From: Nemophila menziesii
Taxonomy: Eukaryota > Streptophyta > Magnoliopsida > Boraginales > Hydrophyllaceae
Length of the DNA: 64,000 nt
Reading direction: 5' to 3'
Assembly (NCBI GenBank): GCA_029959085.1
Contig: JARWIR010000003.1
Span: forward strand, 29,961,505 to 30,025,504
Shown: piece by piece, positions 46,702 through 59,131 of the stretch
How the letters are laid out: each line of letters starts with the position of its first letter
Numbering within the stretch: the stretch's first letter is position 1
Position numbers and translations under genes: made by a program
Notes under the pieces: model-generated
What the model was told of the DNA's origin: nothing
The model's database searches: none
Seen by the model: the letters and a program-made list of their open reading frames with translations, nothing else

Positions 46702-48488
46702 TGGTGGGTCCTGGTGTGTTATAAAATTAATGCAAAAATTAAAGGAACCACAATACCGCAAGTGTACGGTTGTCCAAGTAATACTCCAACAAGTCGGGTT
46801 TCGTTCTCAGGGATTGGACTGGTATAACCCAAGTGTTCTAAACAAGTAGTAGTAATTGAAAATACAGAAATAAAAGATAAAATATATTTGTTGGGTTATT
46901 ATATTAATCCTAAGAATGCAAGAAAACAAATTACTGAAAATAAATACTAAAGGATTACGACGCAGATATGAGCTATACTTGAGTCTCGCTAACTTTCGTT
47001 AAGGGCGGAACTGATATTTCTATATTAGTCGGGACTCTATAATATCCTAGCCCCCGTCAGGGTGGACCTAGGAGCTATCCTACAGTATTACAAACCCCGT
47101 CAGGGCGATTATAAGCTACGTTCAGATGAATTCTATTTTACCCAATTGGCTATAAGGTTAACTAAGTCCGTCATGATCAATAATTTCTACTTTACGTTTA
47201 TTATCTACTTCAGTAATTAAACCCCCCGTCAAGGCGATCACTTCCCCACCAAAGTGAATAGCTTAATTACTATGACCTATCTTCGATTAGCCAATTCATT
47301 AATAGTGAAATTAATATAAAATAAGAAACAATATGAAATACCTAATTCAAATTAAACCAGAAACTAATCCCAAATTGAAATACATGAATTAAATAAATTA
47401 GGGTTCATCCTATTACGATTCTCAAGTAATTAAGGTTTAGCTCATATTGAAAGTAAAAACACTAAAGAAATTAATAATATACATGTCCTAATAACAGAAA
47501 TAAAATAAGAACCTAGATAGAGGAATTGGCTTGAACTGTTGTTGGAGGAAAAGGATTCTCCATCTTCTGCTCTTGCTTCCGCCTCTTGACGCTCTATCTA
47601 AGGATGATTTAATATGAAGGTTTAATGAGTGGTGGTTCTGACTCTCTCTCTCTCTAAAGATGTATATATTGAATGAATTGTGAGGGGTACTGAATAATGA
47701 GGTCTAAGAGGTGTATTTATAGGTGCTAGGAAGCCCTATGTCGAATTTACTTGGAGTGGGAGACAAGTCAAGAACTCTTTAATTTGTAACCCTTAAATCT
47801 AGGAAAGGTAAGATTCTGCTGCTGATTTGTTTTGGTTTTATCTCCTTCAATACTTATCCGTTTGAGGTGTTCCAATATTCGAAACCGCTTGTCTCGGAAA
47901 TCTCTTTCCATTGGTGCAGACCATTCTCCCAAATTCCTATCCAATATTAAGTTATGGACTCGTCTTTGAAACGTGGCTGGAATTTCAGATTTATAAGGCA
48001 GCTTTATCTTTTCCTTCTTTGCATATATCCTTCCTTAATCTTCTTATTTACATGTAAATATCTTTCCCTTCCTTCTTAGACTTGACTTGGTCTCTAATTA
48101 ATTACCATATATATTTTAAAGTTTCACAATAAATAAATAATTAAATCGCATATGCTTTAAAAAATAATAAATCAATAATCAAGATTAGAAATATGAAAGT
48201 GCACTCTAAAATTAGAAACTCGACTCAAATACTTCCTAACACACTAAAAATAAGCTAAGACTCTAATTCTCACTTCTCCACCTTGTATTGACATTTAAGA
48301 ACATACTAACATTGCACTAAAAATAATCAAATTAACGCACAAAAGCTCTAAAAATGCAAATAGTCATTTTCCAAGGGGAGAAAGTGCAATATGATCAATT
48401 AAGCATAAAGGTCTATCAAATAAGTCATTTATTCACCTAAAAGGATGTCTCCAAAGGGCTAATAATTAGAACAAATAGGGAGACATCA
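46702..48488 (-). repeat. Element A 5' LTR, copy 2
   Basis: Counterpart of 15847-17633, same length. At 47046-47054 it reads TCCTAGCCC, restoring the outer stem of hairpin 4 that is broken (TCCTAACCC) in copy 1. Confidence 0.92.
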
Positions 48489-48493
48489 ATAAG

Positions 48494-48875
48494 AGTTGGT
48501 GGTATATCATGTATTTGTATGATAAAGGATGATGTGGTGAGTTAAGCATTTAGGCGTGTTCCATTTTTGAAGAAGAACATGTTTCCCCTCCAGGTTCCAT
48601 GGGAGATTATTCTAGACCCCTTGAAGATCATCTTCTGATTCAAAAGTGATGATGCAGATTTTGAATCATCTCTTTTCACTGTGGACTTTTCCATTAACAC
48701 CCCAAGAGTTTATTATGTTTTTCCTTAAGTAATTGAAGCTAATTCCTTTGTTTTCTATGATTTTAGCATAGAGTTTCAGACCTTCAAATTGGGCATACAC
48801 TTTTGTTGTTTGTTCTTTTTTATGTTGTTTTTTGGGGCCAAGATATGGTAATTTTGTTCTCTTTTAATTTTTATA
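48494..48875 (-). pseudogene. LINE ORF1 (DUF4283-type) N-terminal part, copy 2
   Basis: Counterpart of 17639-18020 with the same stops. Confidence 0.75.
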
Positions 48876-50535
48876 CACCAGACAACTATTTTAAATTCAG
48901 ATTAATTAACTCATTTCAAACCTAACACATTAAGATAACTCAATTAATTAACTTTGTTCTCTCTAAGTAATTCATAACAATGTTATTTAGTGCCCGCTTG
49001 AAATTTCTTTTTTTTAAAACACTTAGAAGTGAACATTAAAAATGTTATAGATCCTGAAAAACACTTTTAGGAGAAGCACCAAATATGCATTTTTTTTTAT
49101 AAAAGACACATAAAATTGATTTTAGCTTTCAAGAGATATTGAAGAGGAATTTTATGATAATATCAAGTATTCTTTAATGGCTTGTTTTGCAAAATATTTT
49201 TTTGTTTGAAACTTTTTTATACATAATGAACGAGAGGGTAAACCGTTTATTCATATTTTATGAAATAGATTGAACATATATGGGTTTTTTTAGTCGAAAA
49301 AGTACCCAATAGAATAATGATAATGTCAAGTACAAGTCAAGGGATAGTAAAACAAATCCGAATAACATAATATTACATGAAAAAACATAAACCTATAATT
49401 GATCTTTAAACACACAAAGAAATTTTAGTAACACGGTCATTGGTGAACACAAACTCGAACAAAGCCACCACAATGGCATTCAAAGATTCCAAGGAGTGAA
49501 AGAAAATATAATGTCAGCTAGAGGGTTAGTAAGCCTAGACAATAACTTAAAAATGCTATGTTGAGGCTCTTAAAAGACTTGGAAGAGTGCAGAGCAACAA
49601 GATTTCACAAACCAATGTGACACAAAGTAAACTATAAACGGGACTGGACATTTGTTGAAAGTTTCTTAGGTGAGGAAAACAAATCCCCCATAATTTAAAG
49701 GAGGCAAGATTCACCATTTAAATAAGGCAACCCTCAGTATCAATAAAATCTCCAGGACACTGACCATATATATTATAAAAACAGGCTACTGATTTATCAA
49801 ATAAAGGGAAACTTGCAACCATATATTTAACAGAATTTGCAATGTAGATTAAAGTGGACAAAGTCCTACTTTCTTTTTAAAAAAATCCTACTTGAAAAGA
49901 TACAATGTTGCATCTGACCCTCTAATTTAGAAAATTCAAATAATATAAATGTGTACCAATTCAAGCAATTAATGACTTTTTTACCCGCACCTCAATCACA
50001 ATCAGCATTATGGGCCTAAAAAACAACCCACTTCAAATCGTAAGACTTACAGAAAACTCTTGGATTTGGAAATCCAGCAGGCCCCAACTTTGAGAGTGGA
50101 GAAGCCCCTATATCAATAAGAGTCTTCAAAATATGAAATTTGACCCAACAAGACAAGCAGAAGCATCCAAGCATAAAAATTCTAAAACTTTTTGAATTAG
50201 GACTACACCAGTTGTTGATAATCTGGTAATCTTATCAAAGACAAACCATAACAGGGAATATGTATATCCAAGAAAATTACTGCGAACCATAAAAAGTTCA
50301 ATTAATTGTGAACCTGAGTGAACACCGTATATTTGCTTAGCCTAAATACGCAATCAGAAACAAAAACTTGGATCATGATGCCATTTTGAAGTTGAAAAGA
50401 AAAAACTAATTCTTGCATATATATAGGATTCATGGGCAGATTAGAGTAGAATCTAATGGAAAGGGAAAGGAAAATGAAAATGGGGGATGCTACGGAGGAG
50501 GGAGGGGCAATCCCCCCTCCACGGTGGCTGGGATG
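48876..50535. other. No gene recognised (copy 2)
   Basis: Counterpart of 18021-19680, including the degenerate MITE-like repeat at about 48989-49145. Confidence 0.5.
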
Positions 50536-50540
50536 GGTGG

Positions 50541-51970
50541 TGATGTCTCCCTATTTGTGATATAATAATCTAGGTTGGAGACATCATTTTAGGAGTTTAT
50601 GGTTAATTAATTATAGATTTTTATTCATATTTTGATAAAGTCCTATTTCTTGTCATGATTTGATGGTTTGTTATTTTTAGAGAATATTTGGTTTAATTTG
50701 TGTGTTAATGTGAAGCTTTAAATATATATGGAAATTAATTAGATTCCAAATCAATTCCAAATAGATAAGGAAAGAAAGATATGGAAGGAATTAAGAGATA
50801 AAATAAAGTAGAGATAAAATAGGAAAGGAAAAGTTTTCAAGTAAATCTGAAATTCTGCAGCCATGTCCACTAAAGTGAATATAATTTCATGTCAGCTAGG
50901 AATTTGGATGAGAAATCAAAATAGGAAGTGTAGATTCTTTTTTTACGGTCGTTTCGATATAAAGTAGGTGAATATCGGACTAATAATGAAGGAGTTACTA
51001 CCAGAACAAGACATCAGTGTTTTATCCCTTCTCCTATATTTTAGGGAACGAATTTGATCTGGAAAAGGAGTCCAATTACTTGCCTTCTACTCCAAGATTT
51101 CGACCTAGGGTCTTCTCAACACCTATAAATACACCCTTCATCATAGAAGTCATTCCAGAGAAGCAAGTTGACAGTATAGTTTATTTTTTTCTAGTATGAA
51201 CTAATTCTCCCATAGCTTGGGTTTTGCATATGTATAATCTTTGAATTCTATTTTCTTCTATCTAAGTTTGTTTGGGAAAACTATTTAAATTGATTCTAGC
51301 TTCTTAACCATATATTTTTTATGTGCTTTGATTTATTGTCAGTCTTAATCTGATCATGTTATTGTCTTAATAGTAGTTGGATGGTCACCCGGAAGGGGTG
51401 TCTAATTATTGAAACATCACATAAGCGTCTAGTGTGCGGTAGTGATCCGGAAGGGCTTGCCTAGCTAAATATTCATTAGGGTTTGAGATTTAATCACCGA
51501 TCATTGCGCAGGTTCCCCTTACCAAAGTCCCCTGGTAATTGTTAAGTCGCCACCTAAGTCCACCCGGAAGGGGTTAGGAGGAATATAGAATCCTTCCTAC
51601 TTATCTAAGAGCTTTAATCACCCTTATTAACTAGTAGAAGAAATAGAAGTATTAGTGCATACTAGCAAAACCTAAGCTATACTCTCTCATCTTATTCTTA
51701 CATCTTTTAATTTATTGTATTTAGTTTAATTAATCATTCTCTCCTCAAGCAATCATATTTACTTTTATTGTCTTTAAATTCAGTAACTATTTATTACTAC
51801 GCTTTTATGTTAATCCATTCGTATAACACACTAAGTCTCTGAGAATGAATCTTTACTTATCATTAAGACTTGCGTACGACCTGTGATACTTCTAGTGACT
51901 ACCGTGTTTAGGCTAGGGTGTTAGTTTCATCTTTTATCATTATATTTTTATCACGCCCTAGTCGACACCA
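50541..51970 (+). mobile_element. Solo LTR of family C, copy 2
   Basis: Target duplication GGTGG at 50536-50540 and 51971-51975; GGAA-loop hairpins are unchanged. Confidence 0.94.
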
Positions 51971-51975
51971 GGTGG

Positions 51976-53463
51976 ATAGGTGGCTGCCGGGAGAAAATGG
52001 CTATTAGGGTTTTTAGAGAGATAATTTTTTACTACCCATTCGTTAGGTCTAATGTAATGTTGAATGGTATATATGGGTTTTGTTTTTTGTTTCCTTTTAT
52101 GTTGTTTTGGTGGACCATATGTGGTAATTATGTTCCCCTTTTTTATACAACGAAAAACTATTTTGGACTCAAAGTCATTGACTCAAAACCTAGCCATGTG
52201 AGATAACCCAACTAATTAATTTTTTATCTTTTTAGTTATTAAAACAATATTACTAAACATTGTTGGGATTTTAGCCTATACACAATCTGTGCTATTCATG
52301 AATCGTTGAAACATCCTTATGTATTTTTAATAAGTTGATACACCGCATGTACTTATGATTTAAACCCCCACTCTACCACTCTGGTGGAAAATGTCTAAAA
52401 ACTAATGTTGGGTTTTTGAAATATGCATATTACCCCTGTGGAAATGTTATTTACAAAACAACCATTTAATTAGAAAAAATCCTCTTCTTATTATCTTCTT
52501 TTTTCCTGTTTCACACACACACACACACACTTCTTCTTCTTCTTCTTCTTCTTTTTCTTCTTCTTCTTCTTCTTCTTCTTCTTCTATATAGACGATATTA
52601 ACACCGTTCGCAAATGTAAGAGTTTTTTCTCCCTCTCCCTCTATATACACGACATATAGTTTAGGCAAATCCAAGAAACCAAACTCAAGCCAAAATCCCC
52701 AATCTCAAGCTCAACCATAACTATGACAAGAAATCAAGCTCAACCTCAACTTCAGCTCAAGTAAAGGTAATATTATGTTTAAATACCTTAACTTTTTCTA
52801 GGGGTTTTCAAATGGAATTTTTTTAAAGAAGCTTACAATATTTGGGTATTCAACATTGATTATCAAAAATTGTAGTAGTGTAATTAAATGTGATTATTGT
52901 ATAAAAAGTTATTTTAGGTGATTATTGAAAATATACTGAAAATATAGTGAATTTTTTGAAAATGTGTAGTGATTATCAACAATTTAGTGTAGTGAAACTT
53001 TTGAAAATATTTCTGTCAATCTAAAATTAGTGTTGTAGTTTTGGGTTAGAGTTAGATTGTAATGTTAGACTTAGAAGTTGTTATACTTATTAGTGTAGTT
53101 ATATTGCCGAAAATTTGTTTGTTAATCTAAATTTAGTGTATTAGTTTTAGTTGGAGTTTAAATGTTTAATGTTAAACTTAGTTCTTCTACTATGTCTCAT
53201 GTCGACTTATTGTACGAATGGGAGTGTGAACGAGAATTCGAATGGGAATGGTGACCAGAATCAAGACACTAATTTATGTTTCAAGATCCATTTTGTTTTG
53301 TATGAGAAAATACACAACTCAAGGTTACAAAATCGAACGACAAAGGAAACCATGGCCGACATTTTCATTTTGTTAAGTGTAACTGTAGAAAGTTTTTATT
53401 ACGTGTTGGCCAATCTTAAGTGTATCGTGGAGATATAATGGACTTCCTATTGAACGTGGAAGG
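51976..53463. other. No gene recognised (copy 2)
   Basis: Counterpart of 21121-22611. It holds the (CA)9 and interrupted CTT microsatellite at 52512-52585. Confidence 0.6.
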
Positions 53464-53468
53464 TGTAG

Positions 53469-55140
53469 TGGTGGGGCTAAAGGTGTGATAGAATAATGAT
53501 AATAAAAGATAAATAAGAGTAATGATATATGTCACCTCTTTTCATGTCACCCTTTTATCACCTTTCTATATATATGTTTTGATTTCCTTGAATAGAAGAT
53601 AGAGAAAAATGAAATAGGATAGAGAAATCAATTCATTGGTACATGTAGGCATACACGTAGGAGGTGATAAAAGGGTGATACAAAAAGGGTGACAAATATC
53701 ATTACTCGATAAATAATAAGGACTCACACCCTTAACTACTACGAGAAACTCACTCCAAGTTTTACAGATCGTTTGCAAGTTTAGTTAGTAAGTAAGATTT
53801 GTTCGCATGGATTAAGCATGTTAGCGTAGAATCGTTTTTAGAGAAGAAAGCGTAGTAGAGATTGATTGCTAAAATAAAAGACAAATATTTAAAGAGATAA
53901 ATAATTGAGAGAATAATTATTAACTACTAATGCAAAAAAAATAAAAGTAAATAGAATGGAGATGAGAGATATAACTTAGGTTTGCTAGTATGCACTTATC
54001 CTTCTAAATCTATATTCCAGTTATAAGGGTGATTAAAGCTCTTAGAGAGAAGTAGTCAGGATTCTATATTCCTCATAACTACCGTCGAGGTGGAATTAGG
54101 TGGCAACTTAACAATTCCACGGGGGCTTGAGTAAGGGGACCCTGCGCAGTGATCAGTGGTGAATCTTAGGCCCTAGTGACTATTTAGTTAGGCAAGCCCG
54201 TCAGGATCACTACCGCACAATAGACATTATATGGTGTTTCTGCAATTGAACACCCCTTCCGAGTGACCGTCTAACTGATAATGGGGTAATCCTATACTCG
54301 TGCACTAGCAAGGACTACATTCATTAAATCAAAGCACACAAATATATAATATAGATAAGAAGCTTAATCAATTTAAAGGTTAATCCCAAATAAAATAAAA
54401 TAAAGAAATAGAATTCAAAGATTATACATGTGCAAAACCCAAGAAATAAACTAAAAGATAAATAAATACTTATCAATTTGCTTCTATGGATCTCTAAGTG
54501 TAATATTGTTTAATATTTGAGTAAGGACTAAGAACAACTGAGCAAGGACATGTTTACAATGATAACTAGATGTATTTATAGGTTCTAGATAACCCTCAGT
54601 TGAAATCTTAGAGTGGAAGGCAAATTATTAGAGTCCTTTTTTAATTCAAATTCGTTTCCTAAAATATAAGACAAGATAAACACGGTAGATTGATTTTGTC
54701 ATATCTCCTTCGTTACTTATAGGATTTCAGCGTAATTTATATGGAAAGAACTGCAATTCAAAGATCTATATGCTCATAAAAGGGCTCTTCCATATAAGTA
54801 AAATATTTTTTGCAGTCTTCAAAGCACTGAATGACTTTACAGCTTTAGCAGATTTTTCTTTCCTAATTCAAATTTGTTTCCTTTAAACTCTAGATTTACG
54901 TTGGATCTTCTTTCCTTAACTCCTTGACATTGATTTGACATGTAATTATTTTCTTTTACCTAAGCGCTTCACATTAACACACAGATTGTACCAAAAAGGA
55001 TACAAAAGTAATAAATCTCCAAATCTAGGCATGAATTAAGAAAATATCTAATAATGGGGAAAATCCCTTAACAATTAATAAAATGCACCTAAAATGATGT
55101 CTCATAAGTGGATTAATATATCACAAATACGGAGACATCA
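53469..55140 (-). mobile_element. Solo LTR of family D with MITE, copy 2
   Basis: The MITE is at 53517-53707 with GATAAATAA on both sides (53508-53516, 53708-53716). LTR flanks are TGTAG and TGTAT as in copy 1. Confidence 0.85.
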
Positions 55141-55309
55141 TGTATAAAAACTCGAGTTGTACAAGTAGAGTCATTACATATGTTAAAGAACAACATGAAG
55201 TGGAAGTACATGAAATAGTTAGATACGAGCCAAGAGAGGGCAAACCATGACATGTTGCTCACGAATATTCTCCTTGGTTTGCTTGTTATTGGGTTTCTGG
55301 ATTAGTATT

Positions 55310-56865
55310 TGATGTCTCCCGTTTTGTTCTAAATATAAGCCCTTAGGAGACATCATTTTAGGTGAATATTAGACTTATTTGATAGACTGTTATGCTTATT
55401 TCGTCATATTGCATTTTTCCCCTTGGAATTACGATATTTTATTTTTAGAGTTTTTGTACGTTAATTTGTTTGTTTTTAGTATAATGTTCTTAGGTCCATG
55501 GATGCTTTTGAGCACCAATATAAGGAGGAGAATTGAGAATTAAAGTTTTAGAAGGAGTCAAAAGCAAGAAAAGATTACCCGAAGAATTGACTAAAAGAGA
55601 TGAAAATCTAGAAAGTTGTCACCAATTTCTGATTTTGAGCCACTGTGGCACTTATTCAGGCCTGTACATCTGAAAGAGAAAGTTGTGCCTTTGAGTTAGC
55701 GAGATTTGAGTACTGGAATCAGGTGATTTGGACCTGGGGCGCAAAAGTTACGACCGTTTTACTACATGTTGTACAACATGTACGGGATTCTTATGAATGG
55801 ATTTGGGATTTTTATATTTTGACTTATTATTTTTAAGGAAAAGCCCAGTCCGAATTAGATCATTATATATAGGCTTTTATACCTCCTTTTTACACACACT
55901 TCATACGCTTCATTATTTTTCAAGTTAAAGTCAGAGCAAAAAGGCAGAAGAGGGAGTAAGAGCTGGAGAATTCAGTTTCTTCCAACAACAGCTCAATCCA
56001 ATTCATTAATTAGGTTCTTTATTTCTTTTCTGTAATTTAGGAACATGAATATTTTTTCATTTATTTTCAGTTTTTCCTTTGAATATGAGCTAAACAATTA
56101 GTACTTGATAATTGCAATTATGGGTTAAGCCCTAATTTATTTAATTGATGTTTTTCCGATTTTGGGATTATTTAATTTAAGTTGGGTATTTAGTATTGAC
56201 TATTATCGCATGCTTATCTACTATTTTTATTCTGGCCAGTTAGAAATAGGGTTGAGTAATTAGGATATTCACTACGTGGCAAGTGATCCCCTTGACGGGG
56301 TTTTTTTTACGGACCTAGGTAATAGACGCGTGCTATTCGTCAATGATCCTGACGGGCTTGACTAATCATGCAGCCAATTGGGTAAAAGACTTCAACATCT
56401 GAAAGTAGCTTATAATCGCTCTAACGGAGTTTGTAATATCGTAGGATAGCTCCTAAGTCTATCTTGACGGGAGTTAGGAGATAGTAGAGTCCCGACTAAT
56501 AGATAAATACCGATTTTACCCTTAAACAAAAGCAGTAATTATATAAATTTAGGTGGATCTCTTGCGAGACTCAAGTACACTTCTCATCTTTGCATCCACA
56601 TCTCTTTATTTTTAATTCATTTACTTTCTGTTAACCTTTAGTTATTTATTTATTTGTGTCTAGTAGTTTAATCTTCAAAACCAAACAAAATCTTTCATGT
56701 GTATATGCAATTACTACTATTTATCTATTAATCACTTGGTTTATACCAGTCCAATCCCTAAGAACGAAACTTGATTATCGGATTATTACTTGGAACGACT
56801 CGTACACTTGCGGTTAGTAGGTCCTCTTATTTAGCTTTAATTTTATCATACCCCAGAACCTACCA
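55310..56865 (+). mobile_element. Solo LTR of family E, copy 2
   Basis: Target duplication GTATT at 55305-55309 and 56866-56870. Confidence 0.94.
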
Positions 56866-57014
56866 GTATTTCACAAATAGGCTTGTTGTTGGTATGGTTT
56901 ATAAATGGATTATTAGTATTTGATATGTAAAGTTATTTAGATTAATGACGTATTTGTGATAGGAATTCATATGACGTATTTGGATTGAACTAATTGACTT
57001 ATTTGTAATGACTA

Positions 57015-57232
57015 AGTGCCCGTTTGGAAGTGCTTTTTTAGAGAAGCACTTAAAAGTGCTTTTAGCATTTTAAGAGTTTTTTTTACTTTGAAAAGCACTT
57101 TTCTAAGAAGCACCAAATATGTGCTTCTTAAAAAAAGCACTTTCAATAATTTTAGATTTCAAAATTATTTTTAATAATTTATTTAAATTTTGAATTTTAT
57201 TCCAAAAGCGCTTTTTTACTCTAAAATAAGAC
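57015..57232. mobile_element. MITE-like insertion present only in copy 2
   Basis: Copy 1 reads straight from GTAATGACTA into ATGACAAATG (about 26150-26175). Copy 2 instead has ~215 bp starting AGTGCCCGTTTGGAAGTGC with internal inverted AAGTGCTTTT / AAAAGCACTT units. A few bases of copy 1 are missing at the junction and no clean target duplication is visible. The GTGCCCGTTTGG start is common in plant hAT-type MITEs; the class assignment is inference. Confidence 0.6.
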
Positions 57233-57954
57233 TTCTTTGTAATGACTTCTTTGTTTTGACTTATTTTAATGACTAATGACAAATGACTTATTCGTATTTT
57301 AGAGAAGCACCGTAACACATGGCCGTTAAATATTCGAGTGATAAGTCATATATCGACTCACTGATGGTGTCTCTAGAAATTTTTTTCTTTTCATGAGGAT
57401 ACTGATGTCTCCTTAAATGTTCTTATTTTCGACCCTTAGGAGACATCATTTTTGGTGTTTATTTGACTATTTAGATAGACTTTTGGACTAAATATGCAAT
57501 AATATGATTTTCCTCTTTTATTTCTAGCATTTTTGATTTATTAAGCTTTTGCGCGTAATATTGGTATTTTTAGTGAAGATTTTACAGGTTTTAGATGTTA
57601 GCTAGAAGAGGAATCCAAGGAGAAAGTCAAAGATCGCGATATAGAGGCAAGACTTGAAGATAAATCCCGAAGATATTATTTTTAGAGCTGAAAATCCATT
57701 TTCCAGGCTATAGATTGCTGATTTCGAGGTGCTTAAGAGATGATTTAGCCGCTGACCTTTGAAGAGAAAACATTCCTTATCGAGTCACGGAACTTTAGCA
57801 ACTGGAATGAGGTCAATCGGAGTTGTAACGCATCGGGAAAAGCCGTTTTAGTGAAGGTGTATCAGCAGTTACGGGATTTTGGGCTTAGATTTTGGGCTTG
57901 GACATTTAATTATTGATTTATTCCTAAGTCCAAGCCCTAATCCGTTTTTAACAT

Positions 57955-57962
57955 TATAAAAG
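57955..57962 (+). promoter_or_regulatory. TATA box of element B LTR
   Basis: TATAAAAG in ACATTATAAAAGGGC, 552 bp into the LTR. The equivalent motif is present in the family B solo LTRs. Confidence 0.6.
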
Positions 57963-58406
57963 GGCTTTAGACCTCTATTTTCACATACTCTTGATATCTT
58001 TTTCATAATACAACATACGCTTAAGAGTCAGACACCAGAGAAGAAGCTAGAGGCAGGAAGAGAAGAAGCAAGAGCTGGAGACGGTCTATATCTCCACTTC
58101 TCAGCCAATTCAATTCCGTAATTAGGTTCTTCTATTTTATTCTGTAAAACATGCTGAACCTATTTATTTCTTTAGTTTTTATCTTTTCAATTATTATGAG
58201 CTAAACTAATTTAGTGCTTGAGAACGCATAATGGGTTAATCCCAATTTGATTTCGTTTTATACATTTGGATTTGGGATTATTATTATTTAAATCAAATTG
58301 GGTGAATTGTATTTTTCTTTAATTTGCTCTTTATCTACTATAATTGACGTAATTAACCAATCATAGGTCTTAGTATCTAGGCTATTCCAATTAGTGGCGA
58401 TTGGAT

Positions 58407-58602
58407 CACCTTGACGGGGGGTTTAGGTACCGAACTAGTTAATGAATGTAGGTTAGAAATTATTGACTCTGACGAGCTTAATTAAACCTATGGCCTATTG
58501 GGTAATTTGAACTTAAACACTTGACAGTGGACTATAATCACCCTGACGGGGTTTGTAGCATTTGAGAGTTGCTCCTTAGTCCACCCTGACGGGGGTAAGG
58601 AG
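58407..58602 (+). other. Tetraloop hairpin array in element B LTR
   Basis: CCT-TGAC-GGG (58409-58418), CTC-TGAC-GAG (58467-58476), CCC-TGAC-GGG (58541-58550) and CCC-TGAC-GGG (58584-58593), the last enclosed by CTCCTTA (58572-58578) and TAAGGAG (58596-58602). The array lies 450-650 bp downstream of the TATA box, so in predicted leader RNA. Confidence 0.6.
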
Positions 58603-58994
58603 ATTTTAGAATCCCGACCAATACAAATTTACCGATTTGTCCCTTAAACAATGTATGAAATGAATGATAGTTAGGTAAACCCTTGCGCCTCTCAAGTACT
58701 ACCTGCTCTTACTTGCGTATCACTTTTATTTACTTGCGTCTTAGTTATTTATTTACATTTTCGCATTAGTCTTTCATTCCTTAGAATTAATACAAAAACC
58801 AAACAAATATATTATTGTCTTTTATTTTCATAAGTGCATCAATCATTAATAGATAAGCATTGTAGTCAACCATCCCGTCCTTGGAACGAATCTGTTTTAT
58901 CAACTATATTACTTGGGACAACCGTACACTTGCGGTTGTGGTTCGATTATCTTTTGCATTTATTTTTAGAACACACAAAGGACCACCAAGTTTT

Positions 58995-59012
58995 TGGCGC
59001 CGCTGCCGGGGA
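58995..59012 (+). other. Primer-binding site of element B, tRNA-Asp type
   Basis: TGGCGCCGCTGCCGGGGA, one difference from the expected complement of plant tRNA-Asp, six bases after the LTR end. Confidence 0.9.
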
Positions 59013-59131
59013 CGGTAGCGTGTGACCACGGTGTTTATCCTTTAGTGATAGTTGCATTTATTTTTATTTTTGTTTTTATCAGTTTTACGCTTTTTGCTTG
59101 TTTAGTTTTCTCAGGTTTTTAGGTTTGGTGT

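Larger units (their letters stand above)
39105..48488 (-). mobile_element. Element A, copy 2
   Basis: LTRs at 39105-40917 (3') and 46702-48488 (5'), target duplication ATAAG at 39100-39104 and 48489-48493, PBS at 46679-46696. Structure as copy 1, including the nested solo LTR and the early TAA. It differs by single substitutions and two 1-bp indels. Confidence 0.93.
36432..57402. repeat. Large direct duplication, copy 2 (visible part)
   Basis: Counterpart of 5575-26343. Copy 2 is longer mainly because of the MITE-like insertion at 57015-57232 (net +207 bp). It runs into element B at 57403, and its left side continues into the LINE RT region that copy 1 has lost from view. Confidence 0.95.
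57403..58988 (+). repeat. Element B 5' LTR, 1586 bp
   Basis: Starts TGATGTCTCC and ends GGACCACCA, in the same family as the solo LTRs at 10220 and 41077. A TATA box TATAAAAG is at 57955-57962. A 7-bp-stem hairpin ACAACCG-TACACTTG-CGGTTGT is at about 58918-58939. Confidence 0.93.
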
